The notes: generated by a model not told the origin, from the sequence alone. DNA of 64,000 bases from Hemibagrus wyckioides (GCF_019097595.1 NC_080710.1:10594780-10658779); one strand, 5' to 3'. Shown: positions 1 to 14,109, numbered from the stretch's first letter. A program made the numbers and translations.

Positions 1-1000
1 TTAAACCAGAAACATGGATGATCTACATCTTCCTTCCTTCCTTCCTTCCTTCCTTCCTTCCTTCCTTCCTTCCTTCCTTCCTTCCTTCCTTCTTTCCTTA
101 TTCATATTTAAACACATATATTTATATTTAAACTCAAGGTGTGCATAGTATACATGGGAAACTACTTCCTTCCTTCCTTGTTAAGACTTAAACCAGAAGG
201 GTGCATGGTCTACATGTTTGTTTAAACCAGAAACCAGAAACATGGATGATCTACATCTTCCTTCCTTCCTTCCTTCCTTTTATCCTTCCTACCTTCCATC
301 CTTCCTTCCTTCCTTCCTTATTCATATTTATATTTAAACCCAATGTGCACATAGTCTACATGGGAAACTACTTCCTTCCTTCCTTCCTTCTTTCTTATTA
401 TACATGTTAACATTTAAAACAGAAACATGGATGATCTACATCTTCCTTCCTTCCTTCCTTCCCTCCTTCCTTCCTTCCTTCCTTCCTTTTATCCTTCCTT
501 CCTTCCTTCCTTCCTTATTCATATTTATATTTAAACTCGAGGTGTGCATAGTATACATGGGAAACTACTTCCTTCCTTCCTTCTTTTTTATTATACATGT
601 TAACATTTAAACCAGAAACATGGATGATCTACATCTTCCTTCCTTCCTTCCTTCCTTCCTTCCCTCCCTCCCTCCTTCCCTCCTTCCTTCCTTCCTTCCT
701 TCCTTCCTTTCTTATTCATATTTATATTTAAACTCGAGGTGTGCATAGTATACATGGGAAACTACTTCCTTCCTTCCTTCCTAAGCTAAGACTTAAACCA
801 GAAGGGTGCATGGTCTACATGTTTGTTTGTTTGTTTGTTTGTTTCTCTCTCTCTCTCTACCTTACCTCCTTTTTTATATTGATGTTTAAACCCGATGTTC
901 ACAAAGTTGTGGGAAAGTTCTTCCTTCCCACTTTCTTATTATACATGTTAAGATTTAAACCAGAAGTGTGCATGGTCTACATGTTTCTTTCTTTCTTCTT

Positions 1001-1044
<44 letters not shown>

Positions 1045-1050
1045 TTATTT
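1..1050. repeat. Higher-order tandem repeat built on (CCTT)n
   Basis: A composite unit contains a (CCTT)n run, a spacer with TTATTCATATTTATATTTAAAC, GTGCATAGTATACATGGGAA, another (CCTT)n, then CATTTAAACCAGAAACATGG. The CATGGATGATCTACATC block recurs at 13, 241, 426 and 619, giving unit lengths of about 228, 185 and 193. Diverged units continue to about 1000 and end in a (CT)n run at 1005-1038. The open frames here are repeat-encoded and not genes. The array is cut by the window start. Confidence 0.85.
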
Positions 1051-1078
1051 GAACCATAAAACTATGCCCGTGGACAAA

Positions 1079-1109
1079 AAGGAAAGGAAAGGAAAGGAAA
1101 GGAAAGGAA
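1079..1109. repeat. (AAAGG)n microsatellite
   Basis: About six copies of a GGAAA pentamer directly after the CT tract. Confidence 0.85.
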
Positions 1110-4100
1110 AAATATTGGAAAATACTGAAAAACAAAACAAAACAAGGAATGCAGGAAAAAATGTTTTCAGAAATTATTCTGAAACATAACTTCATTCAAC
1201 TGCTTAACTAGATGCCTGTGTAACTTTCTGGTAAGCTTTCTAACTTCTGTCTAATGAGACAGAGTAAGCAACTAACCAGTGTTGTTTATCATTGACAACT
1301 GTAACCAATTAATAATATTTTATCAGTTTTCATTTAGTTTTTGGGGTTTGTTACATTCCAGAAAGGTCAGAAATGTTTGGAGAACTGGCACTCTGTCAGA
1401 ATCTACTACAAAGCTGAGACGCGGTGTTGCTTCTAATTAAAATACATTTCATTATAATGCCCAAACAATATTCTGGGAATATTTCATTTTACTAAAGATA
1501 AAGAAGAATCTGTTTAGAACAACGAGAACCATACAATGATCATACAAGTTAATATTTTTTAAATGAATGTAATTAATTAAATGATAATGTTTGGAAACTG
1601 AGGCAGAGATATGCTGCACTGTACACAGTGTGTGGTCTGCAGGAGCTATATAGACTGGCAGCTCTACAAAAACCTCACAAAGCCTGTGCACCACTTCTCT
1701 CCTGTTTTTTTATGCAAGACTGAGAAAAAGAAGAATGTTTCCACCTTGTTCACTACTTGATTACTTTGGGCTAGTTGCAGGTATTATTGTGTAGTTTTGG
1801 AAATGTAATTGGAAACCTGGCAACTCTTCCCACAAGCTTTGTTTTTAAGCTCCGCATGAAAAAGTACAAAAAAATGTTTCTTCCTGCTGGATCAGAGTCT
1901 CAATGCGCATAGAGAGAGAAAAAAAACACGAGTACTCGTATCTGAATTTGTACTTGTTTAGAACACCTCTGTTTAATCTAAATAATGTAATCATAGTCAA
2001 ATACATCCCTACAATGCGTAGGAGAAAAGCACTAACTGCGTTCTTTCACGTACGTGCTCTGATTGGCTAGTAGCTTTCTGATTGACAGAGGAGAAGAATA
2101 GGCAATCCTGCGCAAGCTTAACTTCCCCTCCAGGTAATTACTGCCTTTCCATCATCATGCCATAATGAAGCTTCTCTGATTAAGTTATGTGTGTTAATGG
2201 TGCAGTTTATGCAATATAAACTTTTGTGCAGGGCAATGAAATCACTGGTGCTTTTGAGTACAGAAGATAAGATTTTATAGTGCAGCACTTGTGCCAGTCT
2301 CAAAGCCTATCTGTCCTGAGGTCTGTAAAGATGCCTGGACGAGGTACAACTGCACCATGCTGCGTAAAGGATAGAAATAGGATTGCTTTAGATTAGATGT
2401 CCTATGGAACATTGTGCAGTGTCAGATTCTCATTTAAGCTCTGCAATAAAATCCAGTTAATGTGTATTTGTAAAGCTCCTCTCTTTCTTTAATGGGGAAT
2501 GATGATAACCTTATATTGCATAAATGTGCAGGACTATCCATGACATCCATTTGCAGTTCAGCTCAAACAGTAGCTTAAAAGCCCTTCCCATTTTTCTTTT
2601 TTATTGTGCCTGAATAATGGAGCAGTGACGGTGTTGCACTGATACACATATAACTGTGGATTGGGGTCAAAGGGAAAAAAAATGCAATATTTGCACCTGA
2701 ACAGTTGTGATGTGATTGTTTAACTGCGGCCCATCTGAGATACAGCATGTACAGCGTGACTTCCTTTCTAATACTTCTCAAGTTCAATTTTAATACTGCG
2801 CTGGCTGCCTTCCTGACTGTATCCCATGCTTAATGGAAAAAGAAGAGAGGCAAATAAGTCATAGGATACTGCTGTCTGATGAGCGAAATTGTGAAAACTT
2901 GACTTTGTCGCTGTGTAATTTTTATTCCAAATGTCACAGTGTCATTTCTTGCCATGTAAGAAGAGCAGATCTCAGTGACTCATGATCACATACCCTAATT
3001 TTGTGTGTTTTGTGTGTGTGTATAGGAGAGAGACAGAGACAGAGACAGTGAGAGAGAGAGAGAGACAGAGAGTGAAAGAGCACATGAGTAAAAGAGAGAG
3101 AGAAAAAAACTCCTCACATCACCCATGTTCCCTTTTTTCACATACTCAGTCCATAAAATGTTTTTTTGCAGTTCTTTGACCATTTGACATGAAATTTCTG
3201 TTGCTGTTCGGAGCAATTCATTCTCACAATGAAATTCCCGACCAGGGTTGTTTTATCCAATCTGTTCTCTCGAATGTCAGTCACAGTGAAAAGCCTGACT
3301 CTTGGCTACAGTGTGGTGTTAAAATCAGTGTTCAAACAATGAGCTCTGTCAGTGTGATGTGCTTCAGCCTAGTCACACACATACAGGGCTATTGACTTGT
3401 TTTGTTAGCGCATCAGTAGCCCTTGTTGAGTCAGGAGCATAATGAGTGACCATCTCTGTGAGCGGTTTGATCCGGTTCAGACAGGGCTGTGAGCGCTGCG
3501 AGTGAGCCGTAAGGATTGCAGCTTGCATTATGGTCCATTTCACTCGCTTATTCATAATCAATTAGATATTTAGTCTACCAGAATCACGACTCCGCATGCC
3601 TCTTGAATGAAAGAGGACAAGTTTATAGAAGCCCAGTGTTTCTGATACAATAGCCATGCATGCAAAGACAGCAGCTATTATTTCAGACCCAAATGAATTT
3701 TCCGACTGTCAGCAGCTGCCTTTTGCTTGCTGAAGAAAAGCATATAAAAAAATATTTGTGATTTTTGTGATGTCCCTGTCAGTGCTTGACAACTTGTTTC
3801 AGATGCTTTATTTTGAGGGAGCGTGTTAGTTACTGCCCTTTTCATTTTGCTCCCTTTCACACTTTTATGCTTTTGAAACGGGGCCAATTGTGTGCTGTTG
3901 CAAATAAGATCAATCTCCCATTACAGGCGAGTGACCGGCTCTGTCTCAGGCAGCTGCTACCTGTAGCCTCCCATTTCAGTGCTGGTGTGGGAGAGATCCA
4001 TCTCCATTAGAGCCGCATACGGCAAAATGAATACAGGGCCTCATTCACGGCAGAGCAATGGATTGCACAGGCCTTCTTTTCCTACAGCATCAGTTCCGAG

Positions 4101-5200
4101 CCAGCTCACAGAGAGCAGTGGATTGCTGTCTGAACTCGAATGCTAAGAAGTACAGCTCACACCTCAGGTGCCCAGGAGGGTTACAAGTTTTTTGAAAAAG
4201 TCAATTAAAGTCAGGAAAGTCTGGCCATGCGGTCGATCTTAGGTGGGATCTGAGGAGAAAATGTAGGAGGAGGAGGAGTGTTGAGGAGCTCATGGGAGAC
4301 AAGCGGCTAAGAGGCCAGATTAAGAAAGTCTGGGTTCTCAGTCGGGTAAAGAATAAGAGGTCTGTTTTGGTTCATCCGGGTCTGCTGGCTGTCTTGGGGC
4401 ACTCGCCCTCATCGATTAGCCGTCTCACGAAAAGCCTTAGGTGCGCTCCCTGCTGAGAGGAAGGGAAACATCTCCACACACCCTGATGGGAAACCAGGCA
4501 CATATGCAACAAGGGTGTTATAATGAGAAAGGCAATTACTGATCAGTTTGGCTTCTGTCATTGTGTTTTTGTTATTCCAGTTCTCATTCTCTATTAGCCA
4601 GGAATTTTAGTCTTTGGCTGTGACACAAGTAAATAATGACAACATAACAGTCTCAGCGTGAGCTTTTGAATTTGGACGGGGCAATGATCATTTACAAGCT
4701 CTGTCCGAGCAGCTCTCAGCGTCCGTGAATTGGACAGTCCTTTGAAGTGAACCACACTTTAGCCTGATGCAAAAAACAAGTGATGTTTGCTTTTAATGCA
4801 GAAATCTGAGTAGAAGGTGCTGTCAGAGGTAGTAACCTTTGGAAGTAGTGAGGAAAAAATTTGAATTGCACTTTTGGACTTTTTCAGAAATCGTGAGCAG
4901 GATTTACAGAGTAGAATACAAATGTGCCTCACTTATACGGATTTGGTTGTTGAATTGTACAAGATCAGTATATTTTATATGTAACTTTAAGATTAGAAGT
5001 GGACGTGCTGGTTTTTGGCCTTTAAAAAAACATGGTGTGGAATATAAAGTTTAGTTTGGGTCCAAACCCACCACTGCACACATTAAAAATAATTACATAC
5101 ACATTAAAAAAAAAGCAAATATTTCTTTTCATTTTAGGAAGTATTTTGGTTTCCAACACCATACAACAACAGAAATTGGCTTATTGAACATATTTTGTGT
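1110..5200. other. Non-coding stretch, no gene seen
   Basis: No coding exon or recognisable transposon. A GA/GT-rich low-complexity patch lies at about 3010-3110. The part from about 3200 to 4800 is repeat-poor with balanced composition, so it is a reasonable place for conserved non-coding elements. Confidence 0.5.
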
Positions 5201-5202
5201 CA

Positions 5203-5348
5203 GTGCTCAGTAGTTAAGACATTGGGCTACTGATCAGAAGGTTGTGATCCCAGGACTACCAATCTGCCACTTAAGGCCCTTAACCCTTTAACTGCTCAGT
5301 TGTATGAATGAGATAAATGTAAATGTACTTTACTCTGGATAATGTAAG
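5203..5348 (+). repeat. tRNA-derived SINE copy (family A)
   Basis: TGCTCAGTAGTTAAGACA resembles an RNA polymerase III box A, and GGTTGTGATCCC a decayed box B. They are followed by the AAGGCCCTTAACCCT and AACTGCTCAGTTGTATGAAT body and the CTCTGGATAA tail that I recall from abundant fish (catfish-type) SINEs. The copy is diverged and truncated. Confidence 0.65.
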
Positions 5349-5464
5349 TGCAAATAGGGCTTCTGCAACTTTCCTTTGTCATGTGGAATTTTATTAGTTT
5401 CAAAATGCTTCCTTTCTTTTCATTTAAATATGAGAACGTTACACTTTAATTAAATGGCATATTG

Positions 5465-5579
5465 CTACCTCACAGCTCCAGGGTCTCCAGTTTGGTTCTG
5501 AAGAGTCTATTTGGAGTTTCTGTGCTTGAGCTCATGCTGTTGTAGGTTTCCGGTTTTCAGGTTCTCTGGCTCCTCCCAT

Positions 5580-5580
<1 letters not shown>
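5465..5580 (+). repeat. SINE-like repeat (family B), 5' part
   Basis: ACCTCACAGCTCCAGGGTCT, then GGAGTTTCTGTGC and TTTCCGGTTTTCAGGTTCTC, matches the front of a widespread fish repeat whose other copies here lie at 9405, 14110, 20085 and 30985. It is truncated by the tetranucleotide tract that follows. Confidence 0.6.
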
Positions 5581-5758
<178 letters not shown>

Positions 5759-5759
5759 A

Positions 5760-6560
5760 GCACATAAAACCAGTATTACGAAAGCTGCATATAATAAAAG
5801 TGGGTGTAAACATTTCTCCCTTACAAAAAATTGTAAAAGGATTAGTAATGTAATTTTCATGCAAATGAAATGCCATTTCTTTCCTGTGCAATTCATTTGC
5901 CACAGTGAGTAATGAGGGATCCTTTATTGTACAATCTTGACCCACTTTTTGGAAGTATCCAACATATTGCCTGTTTATTTGCTACACCAACCATACAACC
6001 CTGGTCGCATGGCTACTAATCACTTCACACATGAAGGGTAATAAATGTTCTCGCACACCGTTGGTAATTAATGCAGAGGCTCAGTGCATTTTTATCTCAC
6101 TCTGTCCAACAGTGGCGGCTGGTGGAAGGGTGCATTACTTTTTAACATTCAGTACAGTACATATGTCTTAATGTGGCAGTAGCTAATTTGCCTGAAAGGG
6201 TGTCTAGCAAAACTAGCCAGATTATTGTAGAATAATACATAGGTGTCTTGAAATTAGGTTCAGTGTATCGAAAGGTGGTAGTCTGGTACATCCAAGTACA
6301 TAATTCATCCATCTGAAGCCTCTGCTATCAAAAGCTTAATCAAGATAAGGGGTTTTCTTTAAATGCATAAAAAATCAGATCAATTATCTGTTGCCATATG
6401 GAAACAGCATATAGTAGAGGGTCACAATGACATGACAAATGAAATCCTCTATAATTTGCCTCTCTTAACATATGTTTGTCTCCCAATGCAAACAATTACT
6501 ATGTGACACTTTCCGGCTCCCATTTCCAGTATAATCATCCTGTACATGAGGTATCCTTGT
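5760..6560. other. Non-coding stretch, nothing recognised
   Basis: AT-rich sequence with no coding signal and no repeat family I can name. Confidence 0.45.
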
Positions 6561-6795
6561 AGCCCATCTAATACTATTTGCCTTCGCTCTGTAATACTGT
6601 AATGCTTTTAAAATCCCACCATGTAATATCACCCAGAAGAGCATATAGTTCCTATCATGGTTTCTTCCTCGTGTTGTCTGGGGGAGTGTTTTCTTGCCTT
6701 CCTCATCAGGCTCTTTAGGAATCAGTATATAAACCTGGATTTCTCTAATGGTGCTTCGTGACAATGTCTATTGTTAAAAGCACTAAACAAAAAAT
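6560..6795 (+). repeat. LINE/SINE 3' tail fragment (L2-like)
   Basis: GGGGGAGTGTTTTCTTGCCT, ATCAGGCTCTTTAGG, and GTGACAATGTCTATTGTTAAAAGCACTA match the 3' tail found on many fish L2-type retroelements. Only the terminal portion is present. Confidence 0.5.
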
Positions 6796-7076
6796 GGAAT
6801 TGATTCTACATTGTTCTTACGAAAAAACATCAATGTCCAAAACATTCGGAGCCACTGTTGCTTTTCATTCTTCATCCTGTTGCCTAGTAATAAGTCTTCC
6901 ACCATGCCTGCTCATAGCATTTCAAAGCGCATTTACAGGTGTGTGAAAAAAATCACACATATTACAGATTATTTCATTTGAAAAAAGGAAACAACCTCTG
7001 CAGCAAAGTATTTCAATACAATAGTCTTTTTTTTGTTGTAAATGTTAATGCACAGTTACTTTATATTTCCAATTTG

Positions 7077-7440
7077 AAAACTGTGGCATGTGCAAAAGTT
7101 TGGACGCCATCCAGATGTAAAGTTTCTGAACATTATTAACTCACCAGACTTGTCATTAGGAGTTAATGCTGTCGACTGATGAAGGAAAAATGGCTGCAGT
7201 GACCAAAGGTATAAAATAAACCCCCAAAATATGCACCTGACCGTCACACCCATATGCTCTCCTTGAAACTGTTGAAGCACACGATTGTATAGAATGTCTT
7301 TGTCTGCTGTAGCGTTACAGTTTCGCTTCGCTGGAGCTAAGCGCAGAAACGTGTTCCAGACAATCTTCTTGTGTACAAAGCGAGCTCCATGAAGACATGG
7401 TGTGCCAAAGCTGGTGTAAAAGAACTCAAGTGGTCTGTAC
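7077..7440 (+). mobile_element. Nested DNA-transposon fragments
   Basis: The left part (7077-7200, GTGGCATGTGCAAAAGTTTG) resembles one fish DNA-transposon family. From 7231 the text CACCTGACCGTCACACCCAT through GCGAGCTCCATGAAGACATG matches the Tc1-like family also seen at 21573 and 35944. Both are non-coding fragments. Confidence 0.5.
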
Positions 7441-7449
7441 CTTTTGAAT

Positions 7450-9400
7450 TACAGCCAGCTTTACTGTCACGGCTGCTGCTATACATTCAGCATTCGAAAA
7501 ATTCAACAACGCTGGTAGATAATGTAATAAAATGTATCTGACATCTGAGGAGCATAAAAACTAAACTGTAGGATGCTAGCAGCAAGGCATGACAGAATCA
7601 GCATGTAGCAAATAGAATAGCATAAACCGGACACATATATGAATAGTCTGTATGCAAAAATTTAACAGATATATAAGCTGCAGTTGTCCTGAAGGTATGC
7701 AGGATTTTTTTTCCTTTTAACAAAGTATGAACTGAATCAAATAATACAGTTTAAAAAGTGCCGTGTAAAATGCCAGTCCTCCTGCTGCCATGGGTACTGC
7801 CATGTGTGGCTGCTCCCACATGGTTAGCTGGAACATGTTGGTTTTATTACAGCATACACCGGACACACAGAGCTTGTGTTAATGTCACCTCCCAACAGAC
7901 TCAGAAGCCTTCGCCACACAAGATGCCTTTTCAGTCTCTTCATAACCAAATGTCAAGAGTCGAAGCACATTTTATAGCTGTAATGGAGTCTACATTCTCT
8001 TTACGAGGTCAGGACAGAGTGTCTTTTAACAATAAAGACCTTTATGAAAAGGCCATGGGCTCATGCTGATGTTGCAGTTGTCTGACCAGCAGTGTTTTCA
8101 CAGCACTGTTAATCCGTAGCCTTTTACCTACTTATTCCTAGAGCTTATGGCTGAAAATGAAACCTATCACTCCACGGCGTTAACCTGAGCTTGCATGGTG
8201 CATTTGTTATGTTTGTAAACATTTTGTGAGCGTTGTGTCCTTTCGACGCTCTGGCAGTTAAGCGGCCTTGGCTTCTGTCAGAAGCGTTCAAGTCCTTCTT
8301 AATGTCAGGCCTTGACAACTCTCCCCTCAGGTTAACGAGTGTGTGCTGCCATACGCTGCCATGCTGGAGTGTGATTGCTTCGTGTGTTGTGGTGGCGTCA
8401 GGTCATTAGTCACCGATTGACATTTCCCATCATGCTCAGCCGAGACAGCTGCCATGCCACGTTAATGGCGTGGCCACAGAGTTTGCTGCTCACAGTTAAT
8501 TGTCGGCAAATGTTCGAGGTGGTGGTGTCTCACCTCACGAGTCCGCTCTTTAATTAGTCCTCCCCGTCAGCGGTTCCCTGCGCTGAATTATTTATCTATT
8601 TGAGGCATTAACAAGCAGGGTGGATGCATCTTACTGACTCTGAGAAGGCTGCAGCAGAATCATGAGGCCCGGCATTACTTTTCCAGCCTTCAGCGCAGCT
8701 TTTCTTCAAACCCTCTTTCAACCTCACACAGCTCCTCCTCTTTTTATCCTTGCTTGTCAGAAACAGATGACAAATACCTCTGTACCACCAAGCACCGGAG
8801 TCAGTGACTCATTATATTAAGGTTGGTGGAAGCAGTGTGGTGTTATTATGGAGTTTTTGCTGTGTTCTTTTGAGGATTTTTTTCAGGATTATGTGTGGTT
8901 GCATTTGAACTGATTCTAGGAATGGCATGGGTTGTGTCTTGGAAATGATTGCAGAGAGAAAGCAACGTGCACCGCATACACCTTTCTTGAGGAAAAAAAA
9001 ACCAGGCAGAGCAGTGATTTGACACTTGACATTTCCCAGCTACCTTGAGACGGTCAATATTCCATCAGGCAGTTGTCTCAAAACTGGTTGCCTGGGTGCT
9101 GTATGATTTCAAGAAGAATCTGTATTGCTGTCTGTATTGAAGAAATATTGAATATTTGAAGAAAGTTGGATCAGAAAAATGGCACAAAAAATGGCTGAAA
9201 AAAACAAACAGAAAAGGTTTGACAACATAAAAATGATTGTTCCGTGTCACTATTCAATAAATCAGTTTTTGTTAAACACTACAGCCTGCAGAAGAAGTGT
9301 TTAATCTTTCTGATTTTGTTTTCATCTTGTTTTCTTTGTAACTCATTAGAAGACATAATTACATACAGGATTTTTCTCAGTCGTGTTACAATTTGTTCAT
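7450..9400. other. Non-coding, repeat-poor stretch
   Basis: No gene is seen. The segment from about 8050 to 8780 has fairly high GC and few simple repeats, which would suit a conserved regulatory block, though conservation cannot be judged here. Confidence 0.45.
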
Positions 9401-9404
9401 TGAT

Positions 9405-9690
9405 CTGCAGTAAGCACTTTATCCTGGTCAGGGCTGGATGATGGTGATGGTCAGGTGATGGTGATCAGGGTGAAGATCTAGAGCTTATTCCAGGAACGAG
9501 CCCCTGGAAGAGTCCCAGGAAGAACCCTGAATGAGATGCCAGTCTATTTCTAGGCAAAACACACACACAGACACACACTCACACAGTCACACATTCACAT
9601 CTAGAGGCAATTTAACCGTAGCCAAGCTGTCTACCAGCATGTTTTTGTGAGTTGGGGGAAAACATGAGAAGCCAGAAGATCTAGAGGAGA
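9405..9690 (-). repeat. SINE-like repeat (family B), reverse copy
   Basis: Reads on the minus strand as the same family as 14110-14390: AGGCAATTTAACCGTAGCC and the ATGTTTTTGTGAGTTGGGGG block are the complement of the family's middle section, and a CACACAC expansion lies inside. Confidence 0.55.
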
Positions 9691-10623
9691 CTAGAGTCCA
9701 GGGATAATATTCATGGCAATATTTTCTCAGCTATGAGAAATAAGCTAGAAATATGTCAGATCTTGGTTGTTCATTCGTCATCTGTTGTGACTTAATAAAA
9801 GTGGACTTTGTATAGAGTAAAAAAAATCCTATATCGTGCCAGTATCTCACATCGACTTCGACGGACCAGAACAGGTCAATCGAAATGATAATGAAGCTTC
9901 TATTTCCAGATGCTAATTTCTCCTTCTGTCTTTAGGTCTTTGATCAGTTAACATAAGTGGAACTGGGCTTATTATTTGCTTGGCCAATCATTTGCAATCG
10001 ATTACTTCTCCCTAGGTCAAAGAATGGATGCTGATGTTGAGGGAGAAGTGGCCCAATTTGATCATGACAGCCTTAATGTCCAAGAGAAGTGTTTTGTGGT
10101 CATGGAGTAGGCCACAATTGGACACTACTGTTTTCTCTTCTTTAGCCTGTAATTTTAAAGTCATTAAGTGTTTAATTGTAGTCCAGCTGAAACTGAAAAT
10201 CCGTAAACAATACAATTGAGTGATACTTCAGGAACAGAACAAACCGAATATATATTTTTTTGTGCTTTTTTCCAGGAAATCTTTTGCCACAAGTGTGTAA
10301 ACTGTCTATCACCTCAAACACAGCTGGAATCCAGATCGATGTGCGACGTTATACTCAAGCTGTTTAAGCACCAGCTGTTTAAAATGGCCTGCTAAAATGA
10401 ACATGCACCTTAACCTTGTTGAAATTCAAGCCTGCGCTCTGGAGCGCTGTTATGCTGCTTCTGAAATGGAGTCACTCAGTGTACGGCTGAAATAAAGCCA
10501 TTTATTTTGTTCCTCTATCATACCGTATATCTCTCATCTAAATCCAGATGACAAACGGCCCTCTTTCCCCTTGTTCCCATTTACATCTGAGATTTCTTGC
10601 TTCCTTCCCACTTCAAGTAATCT

Positions 10624-10671
<48 letters not shown>

Positions 10672-13600
10672 TACCACTATCAGCCATCATCACACACCAC
10701 AGCTGCTGTTTAGATTTCCATTTCTTTCTCCTTTTCACCTTGTTTGTACAGCACAGCCACATTCTTTCCTCACACGTTTGCCTGGCTCTCACCGTCCTGA
10801 AGGTGTGGATAGTATATGTAAATTCTAAATCAAGGCACTAATGCATATTCAATTTTATTTCCATATGTTTCTTCATCTTCCATCCAGGCCTATGTCCCTG
10901 TTTTTTTCCCCTGCTTCCTGTGATGTTTGCATATTCTTGTGAGGAGGTTTATTGGCCTCTACATTGCCACAGCTCTCAGAATAATGCATACATACTGGGA
11001 CAAAACCCTCCACAGGAGATTATGGATGATTTCTTGCCTCCTGTTTTTTTTTTTTTGTTCTGCCTTTCCGCTTGCTCCAACCGTGCCCTTTGTTTTGCCC
11101 CCTGACACTTCCAGACATAACTCTCATGCTTCGCCTTGTGAATTTATCTCCCTCCCAGGATGAATTGTGTGCTGTGTGATTCTAAATGATAGAAAGAGCA
11201 AAACAGAGAATGAGAGTCAGTAGATGGAGCTGAGAGTGCACCGGGACTCACTCCATCTGGCTGTCTTCCTCTCATGATGTGTCCGTCCTTCGCCCCTGTT
11301 GAGCCGGAGAGGTGGTGTGATGAAGTGAATAGGCGCTGAAGAGAAGCAAGGGCTACAGAAAAATGGATGAAAGAGTGGGAGAGGTGGATGGTGGAGAGCC
11401 ATTGGCTAATGGTGTGATGCTGACTGTGGGGGGGCTGGGAGGTTGAGAGAGATAGATGAAGAGAAGGACCGGGAATGTGTGAATTTGTGTCTCTGTGTGT
11501 GTGTGTGTTTGGGGGTGATGTGGGCACACACATGTGCATGTGTAAGTAAGCTTTAATGTTGTAGAGTTTTTTTGTCCTTTTGTTTCTCTCTCTCACATCT
11601 ACCTCTGCGTATGGGTGTGTGTGTGTGTGATAAGCTCGTTCTCTTCTTCTCTAATGGTGAGCTGCATTGAACCCCTGAAGCTCTAGTGACATGGGAATTT
11701 ACATTCTTTAATAAAGAGGAGAGGTGAAAAAACCATGATTAAAGTTAGAAGTGCCTGCAGAGAGAGCCGTCTGAAATCGCTCATCTAAAATCTCTTTCCT
11801 CCATCTCTCAAGCTGTGACTGATCTTTTCTTTCTCTATTAAATGAATCCACGGCTGCCTTTGTCCCTCTCTGTCTCGCTTGCTTTGTCTGTGCTGCAGTG
11901 GCAATGAGTTGCCGTGGTTATGGGAGGTTGTTACTGGTGGTAATAGGAGTGTGAGGTCACATTGTGAAGCGGGTGCCAGACAGGATCTCAGTCATCATTA
12001 TTATTTTGTGCTGAGCGCACGTGCTGTTGTTGCTAATCAAAGACTGATAATGATTAAATATTTAGGTTGCAGGATAATTAATGGTGGCTGAAAACAGCCA
12101 TACTACAGGCTACACAGTTTCTACACACACACACACACACACGGCTAGATCTAACATACACAACTGAACGCTTGCACAAACACAAATATGCACAAGCTCA
12201 CTCATTGAAACAAATCTTTCTCCCCCCCCCTCTCTCTCTCTGTGAACCAATTTTCCTATGAGATTTTAAACACTCTATTTGTCTCACACATGCAGTTACA
12301 TGGACACACACACGCATGGACATAGATTCATGTCCCCAGCTACCCAAACACATCTGTTTTGCCTCATTTAATCATAAATCTAATGACCCCATTTTCTCTC
12401 TTTCAAATATGTAAGAGAGATGTTTAAACATGAACCCTTTATGTAATAAATGAAGTGTCTCAATATTTTGAGAGCTGGAGCACTGCTACTGTACCTGGGT
12501 TTTGAAAGAGAGGTTGTGGAATGAACCTTTTCCTACAATTGAGTAGGGAAGTAATTCATCATTCGGCATATCGACACGTTTGAGGTGAATTTATTTATTT
12601 ATTTATTCACATAGTACTCTTCTGAGGAGAAATTCTAGCATCGCATCCAAGTTTGCTTCTTCCATAAACTACAACAGGTTACACAGTCAAAGTGAAACCT
12701 ATCCACAGTCCCAGTGTACGGCAAGGTTGCAACTGTTGTGGTGTTTACACCAAATTGATCTAGTTATAGAAAAAAGTTTGCTGATGGAAAAAGTAAGTTT
12801 TGTTGGTGGAGTTCATTCTTAGTAGCTTAATAAGTAGCTTAAAAAATAGTCTGCAGCTGTCATGAACTTGTTCTATTGTACAGCAAATAATTCTGAGATA
12901 AATGTAATTGATTTCCGTAAACAAAGGGAAAGCATAAGTGCTGATAGTGTACAATATCCACAACACAAATAAGCACGTATTACATCATTAGGACAGAGAG
13001 AATGTGGGATTAAGGACTGGATAATGTTCGTACCAGCTGACGATTAAAGAAATCGTGTATTTCAGATCAGGAACTCAGATACGCATGTACACCACGCTGA
13101 ACTTGTTTCTGAGAAAAAGAAAAAACCACACATCTCTCCGTCTTTGAGCTGTTCATAGTCGCTGCATTGTCTTGTCTTGTTGGTTTAATCCTGATTAGTT
13201 TGCTAAGCTCATTACAAGGTGTTTGTTTCCCCATTCACCAAATCTGATGTATACAGTGTCTATCCTAAGCTGCATTTATAGAGTAATTATCAACAGTGAT
13301 ATAACTTGTTTATTAGAGGCTGGCAAGATACTCATGAGTGGTTGGTTCCAGCCATCGGTCCTGAGGCTATTCACTTTCTGACTTATTTGACTGGACTATA
13401 GACAAGATGTTAGAGTTATGCAATGAATGTACAGTACAAACATTACACTTGACAGTTTAACTAGCCTGTGTAACACTAAACAAAACGTTATTTAGAGAAA
13501 AGGTCAAATATGTATAAGACCTAACTTCTTTTTTAGATACTAACTTTTTGTAATTAACGTTTTTCATATAGGTGTGAAAGAAAGATATAAAAGCAAGCAG

Positions 13601-13790
13601 ATTCTTTACCGCTCTTTGTAAGCACAAAGGTCTCCATGCTATTAATTACTGTGCATGAAAGCTTCTTGTACACTTGCTTGCTTTTGATGCATCTCTTTGC
13701 CTGGGCTCCAGAACTGTTTGTGCTGGTTTTAACGAAATCATAGAATTTCCCTAAAATGTCAGCCCCATGTACTTTCACCGCCAATGTAAA
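9690..13790. other. Non-coding stretch with simple repeats
   Basis: Contains (CT)n at 10628-10669, GT/CA patches at 11490-11630 and 12122-12141, and (ATTT)n near 12592. No coding exon is supported; the 150-codon minus-strand frame at 11144-11596 is low-complexity Ser/His/Thr. Confidence 0.5.
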
Positions 13791-14109
13791 GCATTTACAT
13801 TGACATTTACTTCTTTGACAGGCGCATTAATCCAAAGTGACCTGCAGTTAGAGCTAAAGCCCCACAATGATCGACTACCGCTCACTATGAGCCTCATACC
13901 AGGCTGTTTTCGGTCATTTATTTCAATTTGCTGCAAGTTATCAGCTCTGTCTCTTTTTAATTGCACATAAAATTAAGGCATAAAACTAGAAAATTGGCTC
14001 AGCAAATGCGTCCAAAACATACAAACTATCAGTTTAGTCACTGAATGCATATTAATTATTAAAACATTGTTAGCTATTAAATATGTACACTAACATGTGT
14101 GTGCCATTA

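Noticed and set aside
1..1050. CRISPR-like repeat-spacer appearance
   Set aside because: The spacers are themselves repeated and the repeats are simple CCTT runs; this is a eukaryotic VNTR.
1..1189. Several ORFs with Leu/Phe/Pro/Ser repeats
   Set aside because: Encoded by (CCTT)n and (CT)n tracts; no conserved protein features.
11144..11596. 150-codon minus-strand ORF
   Set aside because: Low-complexity Ser/His/Thr/Pro sequence from GT/GA-rich DNA; no domain, splice context or homology pattern.
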